Below the pieces are notes generated by a model that was not told the DNA's origin, searched no databases, and saw only the letters and a list, made by a program, of their open reading frames with translations. A DNA stretch of 64,000 bases from Rikenellaceae bacterium (lineage in GTDB: Bacteria; Bacteroidota; Bacteroidia; Bacteroidales; Rikenellaceae): contig SUZC01000004.1 of the NCBI GenBank assembly GCA_015060165.1, positions 1-64,000 on the forward strand, in the 5' to 3' direction. Below are positions 24,247 through 31,167 of the stretch, in pieces (position 1 is the first letter of the stretch; the number at the start of each line of letters is the position of its first letter). The translations under genes were made by a program, and so were the position numbers.

Positions 24247-24324
24247 TTCGGCGTGGCCGAACAATTGTTCAATAATCAGTTATTATAAAAAAAGATCTGT
24301 TTGTGTCTACGACACAGGCGGCAC
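24247..24324 (-). promoter_or_regulatory. Structured leader of the methionine operon (attenuator candidate)
   Basis: Downstream of the leader-peptide stop, the RNA can form GTGCC (24324-24320) with GGCAC (24351-24347) or leave GGCAC to pair with the earlier GTGCC (24360-24356), which are mutually exclusive pairings. Next come the hairpin TGTGTC/GACACA (24316-24302), seven T at 24293-24287, and the hairpin TTCGGC/GCCGAA (24261-24247) just before metY. The T tract lies 8 bases past the hairpin, so whether control is by termination or translation is open. Confidence 0.55.
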
Positions 24325-24350
24325 TTGACCACCCATATAACCATTCGTGC

Positions 24351-24392
24351 CTATCGGCACATTCGCATCATATGCATAGGATGGTATGACAT
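24351..24392 (-). CDS. Methionine-rich leader peptide
   Basis: An ATG-started 13-codon ORF in the metY leader encodes MSYHPMHMMRMCR and then TAG. Five of 13 codons are Met (positions 1, 6, 8, 9, 11), followed by Cys. Its last codons overlap the hairpin at 24347-24360, so a ribosome stalled on the Met codons would change leader folding. The peptide itself probably has no function. Too short for standard gene finders. The composition in front of a methionine operon is the main evidence; the mechanism is inferred. Confidence 0.7.
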   Translation of the reverse strand: MSYHPMHMMRMCR

Positions 24393-24455
24393 AAAATTCT
24401 CCCGATAGAATATGCAACGACTCTTATTCATTACCTTCACACATTATATTAAGTG

Positions 24456-24463
24456 CAAATATA
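24456..24463 (-). promoter_or_regulatory. -7 promoter element of the methionine operon
   Basis: TATATTTG on the minus strand, a perfect match, would start a leader of about 220 bases. No exact TTTG at -33. Confidence 0.5.
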
Positions 24464-24517
24464 CGATATATTTTTCTTATTATATAGTATAAACTCGAAA
24501 AATAGCGAGATTTTCGT

Positions 24518-24525
24518 TATATTTG
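24518..24525 (+). promoter_or_regulatory. -7 promoter element of the MBL-fold lipoprotein gene
   Basis: TATATTTG, a perfect match, lies 39 bases upstream of the ATG at 24565. It is divergent from the methionine operon promoter. Confidence 0.5.
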
Positions 24526-24564
24526 CATAGGATAACCCAAACCTTTAACATCAATTAAAACGAC

Positions 24565-25800
24565 ATGAAAAGACTTCTATTTTTAGCAGGATTGTTTATG
24601 CTATCTTGTTCACCATCAGAACAAGTTGGCGAACCATACCGAGGTTGGAGAAGCGGAGAGTTGGATATCCACTTCATCTACACCGGCCGAGGAGAGGCTA
24701 TTTTTCATATTTTTCCTGATGCGACAACAATGCTAGTCGATGCTGGCGATTATCAGGCGACAGTCCCTATGACTGACCCAAAGCCCGACCTTTCACGCAA
24801 GGCGGGAGAATGGATTTCACGATACATCGAGCGAGTAAATCCAAGCGGTCACGAGATTGATTATCTGATGATTTCACACTTCCATGATGACCATACAGGT
24901 GACACCGGCATTGATGCCCCAATGACACAAGGTCGTGGTGATGATTATAAACTTATCGGCATTGCCGAGGTTGGTGAAACTATGCGTTTCAAGAATATTA
25001 TCGACCGTGGTTACCCTAGCTACAACTATCCCACAGACATTGATGATGTAGACACAGAAAACTATCTGAAATTCATCAAATACTATAAAAAGACATACGG
25101 AGCTAAACAAGATGAGTTTAAGGTCGGTGCGTTGAATCAGATTGCACTCCTCAATCAACCGATAAAATATTCACAGTCGTTTTCAATTCGCAACCTCGCA
25201 GCCAATGGCGAAGTGTGGAGCGGTGAAGAAGGTAAGACTACCCGCTATTACGATCTAAACCCCGACAACACAGCAACACGTGGCAATGAGAATACCAAGA
25301 GTATTGCATTCCGTATTGACTATGGTCCATTCTCATACTTCTCAGGTGGCGACATCAGTGGTTCATTAAAGGGTACCGATGGAGAAAAAATCAATATCGA
25401 AGCAAAAACTGGCGAGGCTTGTGGAGAGGTTGACGTTTGCAAATGTAGCCACCACGCCTACAAAGATGCAATGCATCCCGACTTTTTACGCAACGTAAAA
25501 GCCAAGGCTTACATCGACCCTGTTTGGGATCAATACCACACCCAGCCAGCTATCATCGAGCGCATTCTTTCGCAAGAGCTATATCAGGGAGAGAGAATGT
25601 TTTACAGCCAATACATTGTCGACAAAGCTCGCAAGGAACACGCCAATGCAGAGTGGATGAAGGGAGTTTGTCCCCACAACGGCCACATCGTAGTAAAAGC
25701 CTACGATAAAGGACGAAAATTCAAGATTTACAGACTCTCGGCCGATGATGAGAATATGACAATTCAGGCTATATATGGGCCGTTTGACAGCAAGGAATAG
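24565..25800 (+). CDS. Metallo-beta-lactamase-fold lipoprotein
   Basis: Encodes 411 residues. A lipoprotein signal with lipidated Cys15 (LFMLSCSPS) is followed by an MBL domain with the metal motif HFHDDH (His105, His107, Asp109, His110), a later DYGPFSYFSGGDISG strand and SHHAYKDAMHPDF (metal His). The layout resembles ComEC/Rec2-type and related MBL hydrolases. A lipid anchor suggests the periplasmic or surface side. The substrate cannot be read from the sequence: a phosphodiester or lactone are both possible. The gene is monocistronic, divergent from metY and followed by the dispersed structured repeat. Confidence 0.85.
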   Translation: MKRLLFLAGLFMLSCSPSEQVGEPYRGWRSGELDIHFIYTGRGEAIFHIFPDATTMLVDAGDYQATVPMTDPKPDLSRKAGEWISRYIERVNPSGHEIDYLMISHFHDDHTGDTGIDAPMTQGRGDDYKLIGIAEVGETMRFKNIIDRGYPSYNYPTDIDDVDTENYLKFIKYYKKTYGAKQDEFKVGALNQIALLNQPIKYSQSFSIRNLAANGEVWSGEEGKTTRYYDLNPDNTATRGNENTKSIAFRIDYGPFSYFSGGDISGSLKGTDGEKINIEAKTGEACGEVDVCKCSHHAYKDAMHPDFLRNVKAKAYIDPVWDQYHTQPAIIERILSQELYQGERMFYSQYIVDKARKEHANAEWMKGVCPHNGHIVVKAYDKGRKFKIYRLSADDENMTIQAIYGPFDSKE

Positions 25801-25830
25801 CACACATATAGATTTACAATTCAACAAAAT

Positions 25831-25990
25831 GTGGTTGTCCAACAAATTTGTCGGACAACCACTATGTTTCAGAAGTTGTATAACAAGAGCTATTTTTAAG
25901 CCCTTGAAGCCCGATAAACCGCAGCATACTTAGCGTATGTAAGGATTTTGAGGGCAAGAGAAACGACAAAAGAGCCTTGCGAGACAGCTT
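25831..25990. repeat. Dispersed structured repeat, copy 1
   Basis: A 160-base non-coding element about 94% identical to 50575-50735 (9 substitutions and 1 indel counted by eye). It opens with a near-perfect 32-base palindrome, GTGGTTGTCC...GGACAACCAC, that can act as terminator. An internal helix GCCCTT/GAGGGC then encloses GCATAC/GTATGT. It lies between the convergent MBL lipoprotein and LuxR genes. Substitutions between copies keep the helices paired (wobble pairs), which suggests an RNA structure. Confidence 0.75.
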
Positions 25991-26020
25991 CTTTTTATAT
26001 TCTCACTTCAATTTTCGTCT

Positions 26021-26614
26021 CTACATATTCACATCGGCTGCATCGAGCAAATTATTCAACAATGCATAGACTGTAAGTCCTGCCACAGATTTGATTCCTG
26101 TCTTATGTGCAATATTTTTACGATGCGACATTACAGTATGAATCGAAATATTTAGTTTATCGGCAATCTCCTTATTAGCCATTCCTTTTGCAACCAAAAC
26201 CAACACATCTCGCTCTCGTTCCGACAAATCGTGGCTATCACTATATGGGTTGGTTTGATTCTGTTCGATAGCACTCTCCATCTTACGCAAAATCTGCTCA
26301 CGAGAGTCATAAATATTAACCACGTTATCGAAATACCTGACTATCTCGTCATCACATACAGTAGTAGAAAGTAATATCAAAACTACTCCCTGCAAATTGG
26401 GATAAGCATAACGTACACCCTGAGATAGATTAGCAACAAGTTGCGACCCGACAATGACCACATCGGGAGAATAAGTAGGTAATCGATCAATTAGATGGTT
26501 AATATTTGTCGTTGTACATACAACATCGTATTCGCTACCGACAAATAACGATTTCACACCCTCACATATAATATCCGACGGCTCTACGACGGCAACTCTA
26601 ACTAACCGTTTCAT
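26021..26614 (-). CDS. LuxR/NarL-type regulator with a degenerate receiver domain
   Basis: Encodes 197 residues. The N-terminal domain (1-120) has the receiver fold (VRVAVVEPSDIICEGVKSLF, then PDVVIVGSQLV), but the phospho-acceptor Asp expected after the third strand is Gly (VIVG), and the acidic pair near the start is Glu-Pro. It therefore probably does not accept phosphate. The C-terminal helix-turn-helix is intact (LSERERDVLVLVAKGMANKEIADKLNISIHTVMSHRKNI). It overlaps the hemerythrin gene by 4 bases and ends the feoAB operon, suggesting control by iron or by oxygen/NO sensed by its neighbour rather than by a kinase. Targets unknown. Confidence 0.88.
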   Translation of the reverse strand: MKRLVRVAVVEPSDIICEGVKSLFVGSEYDVVCTTTNINHLIDRLPTYSPDVVIVGSQLVANLSQGVRYAYPNLQGVVLILLSTTVCDDEIVRYFDNVVNIYDSREQILRKMESAIEQNQTNPYSDSHDLSERERDVLVLVAKGMANKEIADKLNISIHTVMSHRKNIAHKTGIKSVAGLTVYALLNNLLDAADVNM

Positions 26615-27327
26615 AATCTACCAAACTCTGAGTTAATAACCACCGGAGCCAATATAGTCATCTCTAGCATTGTATGCTTCGCCAACTCCTCTCGCAATGC
26701 AAATATATCAAAAAGCAAATCGCATCGCTGTTGAGTCGAACAACTCTCGGGAAGATATTTTATTACAATACTCTTGATATCGTCTATCTTGTCGCAAATA
26801 TCTGTATGGTTATCAACAAAATCACCCATCTTAACCTGATCCACAATTCCCGACTCGATAATACTCTCGACATAGGGGAACATTTGGTTCTCCTCGTATC
26901 GCAGATGAGCCTTCACGTCATCGACATAGCCAGAGTAAAAACGTTGCAATATAGCACGCTGTGACTTCTCACATAACTGCAACACCTGCTCAATGCCACG
27001 CGCTATACGAGGTATAAGCGATTCGAGATAATATTGATGTGAAGCACGTAAATACTTCAACAGATGCGACAAATCCTGCACCTTCAATCGCTCGACTTCA
27101 GGACGATAATCGGACTCAATATAGACCCTGCAAATCATCAGAAAAAGCTCTATCGACATATCATATCGGTCACACATCTCCTCGACCGATATATCGCCAT
27201 ATGGCAGCTGAATATCAAGACGTTGAAAAATCGACAACAGGCGATAATCAACATCGAGAAGTTCGATTATCTTCATATCTTTCGATAGTATTGCCCGATT
27301 TCTTGTATCTGTTATATAACTCTTCAT
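26611..27327 (-). CDS. Hemerythrin-domain protein (RIC/ScdA-like)
   Basis: Encodes 238 residues. An N-terminal ScdA-like segment (about 20-70, DVDYRLLSIFQRLDI) precedes a four-helix hemerythrin domain (about 85-235) with the di-iron ligands His (SHQYYLE), His and Glu (AHLRYEENQMFPYVE), His (NHTDICDKI), and His/Glu (AKHTMLEMTILAPVV). Relatives repair iron-sulfur clusters damaged by NO or oxidants, or sense O2/NO. It lies 13 bases after feoAB and is translationally coupled to the LuxR gene (ATGA). Cytoplasmic. A role as sensor for the regulator is inferred from this layout. Confidence 0.87.
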   Translation of the reverse strand: MKSYITDTRNRAILSKDMKIIELLDVDYRLLSIFQRLDIQLPYGDISVEEMCDRYDMSIELFLMICRVYIESDYRPEVERLKVQDLSHLLKYLRASHQYYLESLIPRIARGIEQVLQLCEKSQRAILQRFYSGYVDDVKAHLRYEENQMFPYVESIIESGIVDQVKMGDFVDNHTDICDKIDDIKSIVIKYLPESCSTQQRCDLLFDIFALREELAKHTMLEMTILAPVVINSEFGRL

Positions 27328-27340
27328 AATTTATAAATTA

Positions 27341-29803
27341 TCACAACCCAATCCACATACCCAGATGATACGCAACAAAAGCCAAAATCCAAGCAAGCGA
27401 AGTATTATATACGATCGAGAACAGAGCCCACTTCCAGCCACCTGCTTCATGAGCAATGGCAGAAACGGTTGCCAAACAAGGCAAATACAACAAGATAAAT
27501 ATTATCATTGCCAACGCTCCTGCACGCGTATAATTTCCCGACGAAAGTAAACTTGCCGAGAGCGATGCGTTATCCGACTCGGCATCTTCAACCGAATACA
27601 AAACTCCCAACGTTGAGACCACAATCTCTTTGGCCGATATACCCGAAAGAATAGCAACACTCGCACGCCAATCCATTCCCAAAGGCTTCATCACTGGCTC
27701 AATAAATCGACCTATACGACCCAAATATGAGTTTTCAGATTGTGACTTATTCACCTGTAATTCATCGCTATTATATTGCTGATTTACAACACTTACCGCA
27801 TCGCTACCTAAAGTATTACTTTCTAATGCCAACTCCGTATTCGCAGGATGTACAGACTGCGGTTCTACCGACCTTGGATAGTAACTTAAAAACCAAATCA
27901 CCACAGCGGCAACAAGTATCAAACCTGCAATCTTTCGCAGGTATTGTCTCGAACGCTCCCACATATGACGCAACGTAGCATTTAGTGTAGGAATACGATA
28001 TGGCGGCAATTCCATTACAAATGGAGTCTCATCCTTTCCAAACATAAATCGGCGTAACAATCGTGCGGTAATAATAGCGACCAAGCATCCGAAAAGATAT
28101 ATTCCAAACAGCATCGCTCCTGCACACTCCGGGAAAAAAGTCGCTACCAACAATACAAACACCGGCAATCGTGCACTACACGACATAAATGGATTTATCA
28201 GGATGGTTATCAAGCGGCTGCTATGGCTCTCGATGGTACGAGTTGCCATTATCGCCGGCACATTACACCCAAAGCCCATAACCAACGGGATAAACGATTT
28301 GCCATGCAAACCTGCCAGGTGCATCAATCTATCCATAATAAATGCCGCACGAGCCATATATCCAGAATCCTCCATAATCGAGATGAAGAGATACAAAATC
28401 AGGATATTAGGTAAAAATACTATTACAGAACCAACTCCTCCAATAATTCCATCAACGATCAAATCACGCAGTGGGCCATCGCTCATCAATCCTCCTACGA
28501 ATTCACCAAGCCATCCAAAGCCGATTTCAATCCACTCCTGAGGATATGCACCCAAAGTGAAGGTTGACCAGAACATCAAAAACATCATTGCCAGGAATAG
28601 CGGGAAGCCCAGATATCTATGAGTAACGATTCTATCGATCAGAGAAGTCTTATCATCAGCACCTTTGTTTGTTCCTGCCACATACGTTTCAGCCAAAGCA
28701 CCCTCGATAAATCCATATTTTTCGTTGGTAATAGCACTCTCCACATCCTCATCAAGCGCCGTAATTATACGAGCAGCTCCCTTTACGCTGTGAGTTTTCC
28801 ACTCTGTAAAATGCTCTCCGCCTTTCAACAAACTCATCACATTAGCATCGCCTTCAAGCATCTTTATCGCCCAATAACGTGGTGGGAAACACTTCGGCAA
28901 CTCCTCGATATTGCGTTTCATTAGTTTCGATAGAGATTGAATCTCATTCTCGATTGAAGATGAATAGTTGATATGTATATGACGCACCTTAGGATTTTGA
29001 CCCTCGTAAGTCGATATTACTTCATCGAGCAAGGCATCCAACCCCTTGCCGTCGCGAGCGACAACCGGCACAACCGGCACACCAATCATTCGTCCCAACT
29101 GTTCGTAATCCAAACGAGAACCCCTCTCCTCCAATTCGTCATACATATTAAGAGCTACTACCATCTTGGGATTCAGGTCAATAAGCTCAGTAGTAAGGTA
29201 CAGATTACGTTCCAAATTCGATGCAACAACGGCATTTATAACCACATCGGGCAACTCATTAATCAGATGTTGACGAACATACAATTCCTCGGGAGTATAG
29301 GCCGACAACGCATATGTTCCAGGTAAGTCCGTGATATTTATTTTATAACCTTTGTAACTAAACGAGCCGAGCTTGGCATCAACAGTTACTCCACTGTAAT
29401 TTCCAACGTGTTCGTGCCCTCCCGATAGAGCATTAAAAAGTGAGGTTTTGCCACTATTAGGATTGCCAACCAAAGCAACATTTATCTGACGTATTTTCTC
29501 GTTGACAGCATACTCAATATCCTCGTCGTGAGGAGAAGTGGTAGGATTATCACTCGACGGACGAATAGCTCGTGCCTCCTCCAGCGTAAGTACCTCAACC
29601 ATAGCAGCCTCACTTCGTCGGAGCGACACCTCATAACCCATAATTCTATATTTGATAGGGTCGCGCAATGGTGCATTTAACACAGCAACAACACGTTGTC
29701 CTCGCACAAAACCCATTTCAAGAATTCTGCGACGAAAACCACCGTGGCCCTGGACCTTAATTACCACAGCCGATTCACCTGTTTTCAGGTCTGATAATAA
29801 CAT
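27341..29803 (-). CDS. feoB: Fused FeoA-FeoB ferrous iron transporter
   Basis: Imports Fe2+ across the inner membrane. The 820 residues are a fusion: an FeoA SH3-like domain (1-75, GFRRRILEMGFVRGQ), a linker, and a FeoB G domain with P-loop GNPNSGKT (113-120), DLPG (159-162) and NMYD (219-222). The membrane domain (about 390-820) contains the duplicated Gate/core segments (VMGFGCNVPAIMATRTIES and GISAKEIVVSTLGVLYS). The fusion is typical for Bacteroidota. First gene of an operon with hemerythrin and LuxR regulator. The TATTTTTG -7 element is just upstream, with an inverted repeat over the -33 area. Confidence 0.96.
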   Translation of the reverse strand: MLLSDLKTGESAVVIKVQGHGGFRRRILEMGFVRGQRVVAVLNAPLRDPIKYRIMGYEVSLRRSEAAMVEVLTLEEARAIRPSSDNPTTSPHDEDIEYAVNEKIRQINVALVGNPNSGKTSLFNALSGGHEHVGNYSGVTVDAKLGSFSYKGYKINITDLPGTYALSAYTPEELYVRQHLINELPDVVINAVVASNLERNLYLTTELIDLNPKMVVALNMYDELEERGSRLDYEQLGRMIGVPVVPVVARDGKGLDALLDEVISTYEGQNPKVRHIHINYSSSIENEIQSLSKLMKRNIEELPKCFPPRYWAIKMLEGDANVMSLLKGGEHFTEWKTHSVKGAARIITALDEDVESAITNEKYGFIEGALAETYVAGTNKGADDKTSLIDRIVTHRYLGFPLFLAMMFLMFWSTFTLGAYPQEWIEIGFGWLGEFVGGLMSDGPLRDLIVDGIIGGVGSVIVFLPNILILYLFISIMEDSGYMARAAFIMDRLMHLAGLHGKSFIPLVMGFGCNVPAIMATRTIESHSSRLITILINPFMSCSARLPVFVLLVATFFPECAGAMLFGIYLFGCLVAIITARLLRRFMFGKDETPFVMELPPYRIPTLNATLRHMWERSRQYLRKIAGLILVAAVVIWFLSYYPRSVEPQSVHPANTELALESNTLGSDAVSVVNQQYNSDELQVNKSQSENSYLGRIGRFIEPVMKPLGMDWRASVAILSGISAKEIVVSTLGVLYSVEDAESDNASLSASLLSSGNYTRAGALAMIIFILLYLPCLATVSAIAHEAGGWKWALFSIVYNTSLAWILAFVAYHLGMWIGL

Positions 29804-29829
29804 AATCTAATCTGTTCCTATTTTTGGTA

Positions 29830-29884
29830 CAAAAATACATTTTTTTTGCGACATATGCTAATCACTTAAAATAGTGAATCGCAA
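29830..29884 (-). promoter_or_regulatory. feoAB promoter with inverted-repeat operator candidate
   Basis: The minus-strand -7 element TATTTTTG lies at 29837-29830. A nested inverted repeat, TTGCGA...TCGCAA (29846-29851/29879-29884) enclosing TCACT...AGTGA, covers the -33 position. An iron-responsive repressor is a plausible ligand but cannot be named. Confidence 0.45.
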
Positions 29885-29945
29885 CTTATAATTCCCTATA
29901 TTTTGCGATTGTAGGACAAAGGCTATTTTCGGATCTTTGCAACAG

Positions 29946-29970
29946 AAAAAAAAAGATTACCTGTTAATCT
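29946..29970 (-). terminator. Leftward intrinsic terminator
   Basis: AGATTA (29954-29959)/TAATCT (29965-29970) is followed on the minus strand by nine T. It would stop leftward transcripts before they reach the feoAB promoter. No minus-strand gene upstream explains it. Confidence 0.6.
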
Positions 29971-30000
29971 TAATTAAAAAGAGTTTATTTTGTTTGTTTT

Positions 30001-30078
30001 ATGAATAGTTCTCAGGAATCACGTCCGCGAGGCCGAGGTTCTAACTCCGAAAATCAACGGAGTAGCGGCAACATATAA
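30001..30078 (+). CDS. Possible 25-residue Arg/Ser-rich small protein
   Basis: ATG at 30001 to TAA at 30078 encodes 25 residues that begin MNSSQESRPRGRGSNSENQ, hydrophilic and with an RPRGRG core like RNA-binding tails. It lies inside the small RNA candidate. A/T-rich sequence upstream of the ATG is compatible with Bacteroidota translation. Evidence is weak; it may be chance within an RNA. Confidence 0.3.
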   Translation: MNSSQESRPRGRGSNSENQRSSGNI

Positions 30079-30148
30079 ACATTAGCATTGCAAGGCTACC
30101 AAAGTTTATGTAATATGGATAAAAAACATATTATGCCGCGACAAACGA

Positions 30149-30182
30149 AGAGAGAGTCCTAAACAGCAGACTCTCTCTTTTC
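30149..30182 (+). terminator. Intrinsic terminator of the small RNA
   Basis: AGAGAGAGTC (30149-30158)/GACTCTCTCT (30169-30178) forms a 10-bp perfect stem with a TTTTC tail. Confidence 0.9.
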
Positions 30183-30411
30183 ATTATATCATATTTATCA
30201 AATAAATACAACAATCATATAATGTAATACTTTAAATGTAAAGTAGTATATTCCATCATCTATACCACTATTGTTAAAAAATCCAAATACTAAGAATATT
30301 AGCCTAAAAATCCAATAAAGATAAATTTTTAAAAAAAATCTTGTACGACTACGTGAATAATTTGTTGATATTTTTGAGTTATTTTTCTTTCCTTTTTTTA
30401 ATAAAAAAACG

Positions 30412-30419
30412 TATTTTTG
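30412..30419 (+). promoter_or_regulatory. -7 promoter element of the purine operon
   Basis: TATTTTTG, a perfect TAnnTTTG, lies just upstream of the leader ORF and about 265 bases before purE. A T-rich stretch precedes it, with no exact -33 TTTG. Confidence 0.5.
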
Positions 30420-30426
30420 CAGAGAT

Positions 30427-30627
30427 ATGAATATTTCGAGATTACATAAGATTTTTAACCGGATTATGCAAGCGAACAAACCACAGTTTGATCGTTCGCA
30501 AAATAGAGCACTTTGCAAAAAAAATCTTGCGTCGTCTTGTATATTTCACACCTCTCAGAAGCTTTCGATTGCTATCGAAATTGCTTTTGCGGGATCATTG
30601 TACAAGCAAATTAAGTTTAATTTTTAG
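30427..30627 (+). CDS. Leader ORF of the purine operon (66 codons)
   Basis: Open frame from ATG 30427 to TAG 30627, basic and without recognisable family (begins MNISRLHKIFNRIM). Its stop codon lies 7 bases before the terminator-like hairpin in front of purE. The same RNA can form nested hairpins (GCGAAC...GTTCGC at 30472-30499; TTTCGAT/ATCGAAA near 30565-30582) and has an A8 run near 30515. The arrangement matches the pyrimidine leader, so translation probably serves attenuation. The first ATG sits almost at the predicted transcription start, so an internal ATG at 30466 could be used instead. Confidence 0.45.
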   Translation: MNISRLHKIFNRIMQANKPQFDRSQNRALCKKNLASSCIFHTSQKLSIAIEIAFAGSLYKQIKFNF

Positions 30628-30634
30628 AATAACA

Positions 30635-30667
30635 AGCCGTTGCATTAGTTGTAACGGCTGCATTTTT
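30635..30667 (+). terminator. Terminator/attenuator in front of purE
   Basis: A 10-bp stem (30635-30644/30650-30659, one G-U pair) with a 5-base loop is followed by GCA and five T. It ends 18 bases before the purE ATG, so transcripts must read through it to reach the operon. Confidence 0.75.
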
Positions 30668-30684
30668 AACATCACACATTGACT

Positions 30685-31152
30685 ATGAAAGTTGCAGTTA
30701 TTATGGGCTCGACAAGCGATTGGGGTATTATGTCGGCCGCTTGCGAAACATTGGAGGAGTTGGGTATTGAGTACGAGAAGCGAGTTATCAGCGCACACCG
30801 TACACCTCATTTGATGTTCGAGTATGCCACTTCGGCTAAGGAGCGTGGTATTGGTGCCATTATCGCAGGAGCAGGCGGTGCCGCTCATGTTGCAGGTGTT
30901 ACAGCCGCACTCACAACAGTACCCGTTATCGGTGTACCCATCAAGACATCGGCTCTCGGAGGTTTGGATTCATTGCTATCTATCGTACAGATGCCTGGCG
31001 GAATCCCCGTATCAACAACAGCTATCAATGGAGCCAAGAATGCAGCACTTATAGCAGCATCGATCTTCGCACTTACAGACAAAGAGCTTGAGGCTCGTTT
31101 GGTAGAGTATCGTAAAAATCAAACCGAGAAGGTTTTGGAAGCAGAGTTATAA
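30685..31152 (+). CDS. purE: N5-carboxyaminoimidazole ribonucleotide mutase
   Basis: Converts N5-CAIR to CAIR in purine synthesis. I chose ATG 30685 (MKVAVIMGSTSDW), two codons after a TTG. The 155 residues have the class I PurE motifs GSTSDWGIM, SAHRTPHLM (catalytic His) and AGAGGAAHVAGV, with the usual flexible tail. Octameric cytoplasmic enzyme in the family. First structural gene of the pur operon. purK is not present here. Gap to purL is 15 bases. Confidence 0.96.
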   Translation: MKVAVIMGSTSDWGIMSAACETLEELGIEYEKRVISAHRTPHLMFEYATSAKERGIGAIIAGAGGAAHVAGVTAALTTVPVIGVPIKTSALGGLDSLLSIVQMPGGIPVSTTAINGAKNAALIAASIFALTDKELEARLVEYRKNQTEKVLEAEL

Positions 31153-31167
31153 AAGAGCAACAATAAT

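Larger units (their letters stand above)
30001..30182 (+). ncRNA. Small structured RNA candidate with its own terminator
   Basis: Reading the plus strand gives a compact set of helices: CTCCG/CGGAG (30045-30049/30058-30062); an outer helix GCGGCA/TGCCGC (30065-30070/30134-30139) closing a three-way junction with TAAAC/GTTTA around TAGC/GCTA, and with TAATATG/CATATTA; then a perfect 10-bp terminator. It is not 4.5S, tmRNA or RNase P by any feature I can see. The 5' end is not defined; no perfect TAnnTTTG was found upstream. A 25-codon ORF overlaps the 5' part, so it could instead be an mRNA for a tiny protein. Confidence 0.5.

Noticed and set aside
24229..24460. SAM or cobalamin riboswitch upstream of metY
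   Set aside because: I see neither the conserved SAM-I core nor a B12 box. The methionine-rich ORF explains the leader better.
25831..25990. Insertion sequence or MITE remnant
   Set aside because: No terminal inverted repeats at both ends and no target-site duplication are visible. The palindrome is at one end only. Described as a structured repeat instead.
30488..30682. 64-codon frame through the purE terminator, starting with TTG
   Set aside because: It has only a TTG start and would need translation through the hairpin. It is kept only as an alternative to the 66-codon leader ORF, which has an ATG next to the promoter.
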